Assembly (NCBI RefSeq): GCF_047948215.1
Contig: NC_134467.1
Span: forward strand, 37,614,520-37,678,519
Direction of reading: 5' to 3'
Origin: Lycorma delicatula
Lineage: Eukaryota; Arthropoda; Insecta; Hemiptera; Fulgoridae
Length of the DNA: 64,000 nt
Below the pieces are notes generated by a model. The model was not told where the DNA came from and ran no database searches. It saw only the letters and a program-made list of their open reading frames with translations. Of this stretch, positions 58,173-64,000 are shown in pieces (position 1 is the first letter of the stretch; every line of letters starts with the position of its first letter). A program made the translations under genes and the position numbers.

Positions 58173-59690
58173 CTAGAATTGCCCAGCACCATACATAACT
58201 CCCTCTTTTCTTTTTTTCTTTCTCCTTTTTTTAACTTCTCAAACTTTAGCTTTCTTCTTCTTTCTTGGTGCTTTCTATGTGCTGAAAACTCCATTCCTTT
58301 TTTCTTTGGTCATCGTCTAGCGTAACGTGTAGCCTTACCACCAGGCAATATTAAAGCTGTTTGCATCACCATGATTCTTGCCATATTATCATAATTAAAT
58401 TCAGTAACAGTCCTAGTGACATAGATTCCACAAGTCCTTTAGAAACATTATGAGATTTTTTCGCACAGTCTCCATATGCAGCTGTGAAGACTCTCGTTAT
58501 GATTCTAAGTAAGTCCTTTTATACACCTGGCTAATAAATTGCTATCACTAAGCCGACGATAAATAGGTGTTTAAGTACTATTAAATTTATTGGTGTATGT
58601 ACATTCATAGTGTGATTACCAGGTACTTTATTTTCGGCAAATGTTCTATTATAAAAACACCAGCTTTCTTGGCCGGCAGAACATTTTGTGTGCTTTGGTT
58701 CTACATCGGTTGAGAAAAGTGATGAAGGGTTGCTAGCACAACTGCCTTCATTGATTCAACAACATCCTTATTGACATTAGCTGCTGTGGCATTTGTGTTG
58801 TAGTGAGCAATTGCAGTTTCTTTTAGGCTGCCATGTGTCTTACCACCCAAAGTTATTTACTGATTACTGCATGTTTTAACTAATTTGTGTAAGGCAGTCC
58901 CTAAACATTTAAAAACATGATACATTTATCTTATCTAAAACATCACTGCCATAAGTTTTCTTATAAACCACTAAATACTTGTAGAGTCCCCATCAGCAAT
59001 CAATCTAATGTATCTAAAGTTATGTGACAAAAAACGTTGCTATAGAATTTCTGCAGCCTTCAGTTCCATTGCTCGCAATGAACCTTAATGGTTTCTATCA
59101 CAATTTGTTTTATGGCCTTCATACCAGAATGCAAATTCTAGACTGTCTTTCGAAGAATATTTTCTGTCTTTACGCAGTTTTTACAGAACTTGCTCAAAAC
59201 TACATAGTCTATAACTAAGCCTGAAGCTTCTTCATTACCACTCCCACATCATAATTTGATGTGTAGCCTTTTTTGTGCTATTTTGCATCAAAAGAAACAT
59301 CTAAATCAATAATGCTTGACTCGGTTTTTATTGATGGTTTCACGTCTCTATAATACTTTTGAAACTTATCACTAGCTCTTTTCAAGCACTCAACACCAGT
59401 CACACTGTAACTTTCACACAATTCATTCTTACGTAAATTAAAAAGCTATTTTTGCATAGACCACTCATATTCATAGACATACAAAATTGTTCCAAAGCAG
59501 AATGGCCTTTTCATATAGATAAAAAAGCACGCACTACCCGATTGTTTACATTATAAGCCCCCAGAATTTTCAATTGTTTTTGAAGTGGAAAGAGTTTTAA
59601 AATTATTTTATACAATTTACAATCAATGCTGAACTTACAACTGAAACATAACTTTTTAATAGCCAGCACTCTAGAGAGATTCCTCTTTCC
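58173..59690 (-). pseudogene. Mutator-like (MULE) transposase, metazoan type, decayed
   Basis: Minus-strand pieces in the order of arthropod Mutator-like transposases: NVNNRVVRAF near 59545; CMSMNMSGLCKNSF near 59470; IDLDVSFDAKxHKKGYTS near 59255-59310 (usual form VSFDGTWxKRGY); a Cys-rich-type segment; AMELKAAEIL then RYIRLIADGDSTS near 58985-59070 (usual form YxxDGDSKxF, with catalytic Asp residues); TQNHNESLHSCIWRLCEK near 58470-58530; TALILPGGKATRYARR near 58300-58360; and EGVMYGAGQF with a stop at 58173-58175. Many frameshifts and stops interrupt it, so the gene is dead. Terminal repeats and target duplication were not found. Confidence rests on agreement of several motifs in the right order. 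Confidence 0.8.
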
Positions 59691-60653
59691 TAGTATTCGT
59701 TAGATGAAGAATCCTGACCCCTATTTAGTAAACTGTAGAGTTTAGTTAACGATTGGTTGCGTTAGACCGGTTTAGATCTGATAAAATCTTTCTCTCCTAG
59801 AAAATCATTTTTATTTTATTACCCTCTAATTTATTAGGTTGTAATTTTACCAGTGGAAATTAAAAGGTCTGATTATACCTTAAACCAGCCATTTTCGAAT
59901 CCACTGGAAAATCGTCTTATCGATCAATAAAATATAACAATTTCAGAAGTTCAAGCATCTTCAGCTTAGACCTAAATTCACTTAAGGAAAAGTTAATAAG
60001 GATTAGAAAGATGGACGGATAATGAAAAGGACCTAAAGAAATTATTGTAACCTAAGAGAAATAAAATCACAAAGTTATTAGCTTAAAATATTTTCTAGGT
60101 GTGGATATTTATCTGCCAAATATTTTTTTGGACGAAGCACTTGTAAAATTTATTTTTTTCTCCAGAAATTAACTGGTTCATATTTCCCACCCACACCTGA
60201 ATTTCTTGGGTTATAGAAGATTCCAGCTGAAATGCTGAAGTTCTTAATCATAAAATCCAACAGAAGGGATCCCCCATTAGAGAGGTATATCACCAAATGT
60301 TAACACGAGTCAGATTCGCTCTGTCAAAGTCATTCACTCTGAGCTATTTCAGACTCCATTACATTTATAGTTAGAAGATTAATTAACTACTAGAAGAGAT
60401 TAAATAAAATTAGGGAGTCATTGATGAGTGCTTTAAAAAAAAAATCAGTGTATTGTTAACAATTATGAAATAGAAAAACGATATTTCTTTATATCTATCA
60501 TTATCATAACACTACATCTTGTAACTTTTAAAGTTACAGTCTAAATAATGAAATTTATTTCACTGTTGATTTTTTATGAATTAATGTTTCTTTTATTAAA
60601 TCAAGAAAATTGAAATAATAAACTGTAATCATAACTGTATCATTAATAAAATA
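59691..60653. other. intronic sequence; possible remains of the MULE 5' end
   Basis: The first few hundred bases are less AT-rich and may belong to the Mutator-like element. A fragment reading IPAEMLKFL near 60217 is LINE-like but too short to call. Confidence 0.3.
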
Positions 60654-62335
60654 CAAGGTGTGTTTTTAAAGTTTAGTTATGAATTTGCTACCTATATACA
60701 CAATTTAAACAAATTGCGCTTACATAGCTGATTTAGTTGAATCAATAATCAGCTATTAGCAGCAATAGTTTAGTAATTTTGTTATTAGTTGTTTACATTC
60801 ATCCATTTTTAAAGAGTGCTACAATTTCTGATCTCACCTACTCTGAAATATGAGAAGTCATATGATTTTTGATGACATAAAACAATTTTGCCGCTAAAAT
60901 TCACAGACAAAATTTGTCATATATGGGCTGAATGTTATGAGTGACGCTGAAATAAAACATTGGCACATAGCTCACTTTGAAAAAGGCTGACGACTGTTCA
61001 TCATGAACTTCTTTTCTTTCTTTTCCTGTTTAGCCTCCAGTAACTACCGTTGAGATAATACTTCAGAGGATGAATGAGGATGATACGTATGAGTGTAAAT
61101 GAAGTGTAGTCTTGTACATTCTCAGTTCGGTCATTCCTGAGATGTGTGGTTAATTGAAACCCAACCACCAAAGAACACCGGTATCCACGATCGAAGTATT
61201 CAAATCCATGTAAAAATAACTGGACTTGAACGCTGGAACTCTCGACTTCCAAATCAGTTGATTTGGGAAGACACGTTCACCACTAGACCAACCCAATGGG
61301 TCTGTTCATCATGAACTACAATTTGTAATCTCACCTACTGTGAAGTAAGAGAAGTCATCCGATTTTTGATGACATAAAGCAATTCTACCACTAAAATTCA
61401 CAGACAAAATTTATCATATACGGGCTGAATATTATGAGCGATGCTGAAATAAGACCCATAGCTCATTTTGAAAAGGGCTGATGATTGTTCATTATGAAGA
61501 GCACAACAGACAGCCTTAAGTGTTAAGAAGTGATTTGAAAAAGACTGACAAAAATTTTAAACACTGGCACTTTCATGAATCACAATTGTGTTTGATTTTT
61601 GTCTTTGTTGGTTATAGAAAGATTAGATGCGAAAGATGTTAACAAACACACAAAAAAGTTCTTGCTACAACGTGTGAATTTTTGTGGCATTTCAAAAATG
61701 AAGATGGAAAATTGTTTTGGTCTTATTGTTACCAGAGATGAAACCTGGATTTCTTATTCAAATATATCAAGACAAAACAGCAATCAGTACAGTTGCGACA
61801 TTCATCATCTCCTAGACCGAAGAAGTTCAAACAAGAACATTCAGTAAAGGAGCTTATGACTATTGTTTTTTGGGATAAAAAGCATGTCTTACTTGTTAAA
61901 TTTAGTGAACAAAGAACTGCTGTGAATGCTAATACATTCTGCAGAATACTAATAGTCTAAAAAGCAAATGACATGAGATGTTAGGGAACTTGTTTTAGCA
62001 ATGACAGTGTCCCTGACCACACATAGTAAAATTAGACAGTGAGGCAATTGGAAAAATTTCATTATAAACTATTTAGTCATCCACCAATAGATCTGACTTA
62101 GCTCCCATCACCTTAAACATTGGCTTGCATCACAGAGGTTTGTCAATTATGACTAATTGAAAAATGGCATTGTTGCATGGTTAAGTCAGTGATGGAAAAA
62201 TTTCTTGAAGAGGGATTGAAGAAATTAGTGAAACACTATGAAAAATATGTTGAAGTTATGTCGAAAAATAATAGGTAAATCTAGTTTTTATGTCAAAATG
62301 GAATTTAGTAGTTCAAAGTTAAGATTTTTTTTTTG
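60654..62335 (+). mobile_element. mariner relic with duplicated 5' coding segment, split by a SINE
   Basis: The left end CAAGGTGTGTTTTTAAAGTT follows TA at 60652-60653, as in mariner termini. The N-terminal HTH region (EVREVIRFL..., KIHRQNLSY) is present twice, at about 60824-61002 and 61315-61500. The two copies are separated only by the SINE at 61010-61302. Downstream are VTRDETWISYSN near 61730 (first catalytic Asp), HSSSPRPKKFKQEHSVKELM near 61803, TIVFWDKKHVLLVKFSEQRT near 61860, and the C-terminal FLEEGLKKLVKHYEKYVEVM near 62200. The second and third catalytic regions are badly decayed. The right terminal repeat was not found. Confidence 0.85.
61010..61302 (-). mobile_element. tRNA-derived SINE, family 1, antisense, 15-bp target duplication
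   Basis: Flanked by TGTTCATCATGAACT at 60995-61009 and 61303-61317, identical copies. The minus strand has the tRNA-like head (TTGGTCTAGTGGTGAACGTG, then GCGTTCAAGTCC) and a tail GGCTAAACAGGAAAAGAAAG. The duplicated sequence is mariner DNA, so the SINE inserted into the mariner relic. A chance open frame on the same strand is not a gene. Confidence 0.92.
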
Positions 62336-62909
62336 CATAAAAGCTTTTCAGCTTTCTTTTTTAATTAAATCACCATATTTATATTTTAACATCAAATACT
62401 TGTAAAAATATTATTATATCACAACTATTATATATAATTTAAATGCAGTTTTTGCATATCACACCAGAATAAATTGATCGTATGCCGCTGTTTATCCTTA
62501 CATGATTGGAAGCTAATACATAGTAATTATCTGTGAGATATATTGGAATATCACCAGAAAAGATAAGAAAGTTATATGTTTATCTAGTCTACCCCTAAGA
62601 ATAATTTCTTCGTGGTAAAATCCGTGCATTTATAATTTCTGTGACATTACACTATATCTTCAATATATGACAGCTTACTGTCAATAACAACCAACCGTTC
62701 TCCAACTTTTCCCAATTCTTGTAAAATTAAATAGAATTACATGCTCCATGAAGATTAACTGTGTTAAAGCTTTCTTAGCAGCTGCAGAATTCCGATATAC
62801 CCAATAATCCAATAGAAACTGATACATCTATATCTATTATTAAGTCCAGGGATACTGGAAGTGCACTTATCATTACATATCAGAAGTTTGGTATTATTCA
62901 TCCACAACA
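62336..62909. other. intronic sequence, no feature seen
   Basis: AT-rich to 62460, then mixed composition. Nothing recognised. Confidence 0.45.
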
Positions 62910-62925
62910 TGATGTAAGGCCCTCT

Positions 62926-63230
62926 TCTTCTTCTTCTTTTTCCTGTTTAGCCTCCGTTAACTACCGTTTAGATAATACTTCAGAGGATGAATGAGGAAGA
63001 TATGTATGAGTGTAAATGAAGTGTAGTCTTGTACATTATCAGTTCGACCATTCCTGAGATGTGTGGTTAATTGAAACCCAACCACCAAAGAACACCGGTA
63101 TCCACAATCTAGTATTCAAATCCGTGTAAAAATAACTGGCTTTACTAGGACTTGAACGCTGGAACCCCCCTCGGCTTCCAAATCAGCTGATTTGGGAAGA
63201 CGCGTTCACCACTAGACCAACCCAGTGGAT
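62926..63230 (-). mobile_element. tRNA-derived SINE, family 1, antisense, 16-bp target duplication
   Basis: Flanked by TGATGTAAGGCCCTCT at 62910-62925 and 63231-63246, identical copies. The minus strand has a head TTGGTCTAGTGGTGAACGCG (A-box) and GCGTTCAAGTCCTAGTAAAG (B-box) and a tail GGCTAAACAGGAAAAAGAAG with (AAG)n. The most intact copy of the family here and probably a young insertion. Confidence 0.93.
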
Positions 63231-63246
63231 TGATGTAAGGCCCTCT

Positions 63247-64000
63247 GAACATTATTCAACACGACAGTAAATATTTTTTATTCTAATATATCCTTTTTAA
63301 TTTCTCCTCTCCCTTCTTTTTGTCCATATCTGAGATTTTGATTCCCAGGTATCTTTATTAATTGTTACACCATTAGATCGACCCAAGAAGTGATACTGGT
63401 AAGAGATGTCTATAATTTTAATGTAAATTCATCGAACACCCGTTTGGGATATTAATACAATTAGTTTACTCAAACCTTGAATTTGTCAGAAGTAGAAAGC
63501 ATCACCCTAAACTGTAAGTAAAAGAATTTACAGTAAACCTTTTTTTTCATAGGTAGCTCAAATTCAGTTGCATCCAAGTCTCCTATCACCACTACAGTAT
63601 TTTATATAGGCACAGGCATAAATTTAAATCCCATCAAAACACAAAATCATTACTACTTGTTTGTTTCATTATTCTTGGTTAACGTCAATACCTTCCTATA
63701 TTCATTTCCTTTACTAGAGTCAGATTTCCAATCTATAGGGCTTGATAAAAATATTTACTATAGATTTTATCTTTCTCTGTAGAAAATAATTTTTAAACCA
63801 TTCTGTTACTGTTATTTAATTATAATTTAATTGTATACTTTATTTTTATATTCTGTTCTAATCAAAATTTCTATATTTTCACCACTGTAATGTAATTATT
63901 TAGTAAATGTTATTTTATACAGATTCTATTTATAATAATTTTTTTTATTGGGAAACGTTTTTTTAATTTATTATAAATAAAAGTATTTTTTTAATGTTCT
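63247..64000. other. intronic sequence, no feature seen
   Basis: AT-rich end of the window without recognised exon, repeat or coding relic. Confidence 0.45.

Larger units (their letters stand above)
55122..64000 (+). other. shep intron, 5' part, running out of the window
   Basis: Starts at the GTCAGT donor. No further exon of the gene was recognised before the window ends. Confidence 0.7.

Noticed and set aside
60200..60300. Short IPAEML-like LINE fragment
   Set aside because: A single short motif without neighbours in order; could be chance.
61001..61252. 83-codon minus-strand frame
   Set aside because: Lies within the SINE, including its tRNA-like head and A-rich tail.
55122..64000. Search for the next shep exon
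   Set aside because: No Gln/Pro/Tyr-rich frame with an acceptor in phase 0 was found; it presumably lies beyond 64000.

Overview
The window is eukaryotic, very AT-rich and almost entirely intronic. Its one recognisable host gene lies on the + strand: four coding exons of an RBMS-type single-stranded nucleic-acid binding protein, best matched to insect alan shepard (shep). They encode the end of RRM1 (3672-3796), two exons covering RRM2 (42047-42204 and 44820-44979), and part of the Met/Gln/Pro/Tyr-rich C-terminal region (54912-55121). All four join in frame with GT..AG introns. The upstream half of RRM1 and the last exons lie outside the window. The protein match and the mobile-element types (many mariner and Tc1-like elements, LINEs ending in a conserved insect-type 3' tail, tRNA-derived SINEs) point to an insect, probably hemipteran. 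The order is an inference, not shown by the sequence.

Layout: 1-3671 is the 3' part of an intron with a Tc1-like element and a decayed transposase. 3797-42046 is a single intron of about 38 kb. It holds several mariner relics, three LINE fragments, a long-inverted-repeat element at 22250-23583, another at 40796-41476, a hairpin at 12754-12937, members of three SINE families and a possible small antisense gene at 25663-26033. 42205-44819 is a short intron carrying a LINE with a 418-bp element nested in it. 44980-54911 holds two mariner deletion derivatives, two larger Tc1/mariner-superfamily elements and a 2.6-kb long-inverted-repeat element with another transposon nested in one arm. 55122-64000 is the start of the next intron, with another long-inverted-repeat element, a decayed Mutator-like transposase, a mariner relic split by a SINE, and a second fresh-looking SINE.

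The genes do not form a pathway. There is one large regulated gene whose introns have accumulated mobile DNA in layers, and several insertions can be ordered in time from nesting and target-site duplications. The most useful gene-level observation is a pair of in-frame alternative 5' splice sites at the RRM1-RRM2 linker, which would add or omit 11 residues. I found no CRISPR array, rRNA, ordinary tRNA gene or bacterial-type operon, and no clearly new biological system. The best candidates for undescribed items are the long-inverted-repeat families and the antisense open reading frame pair.
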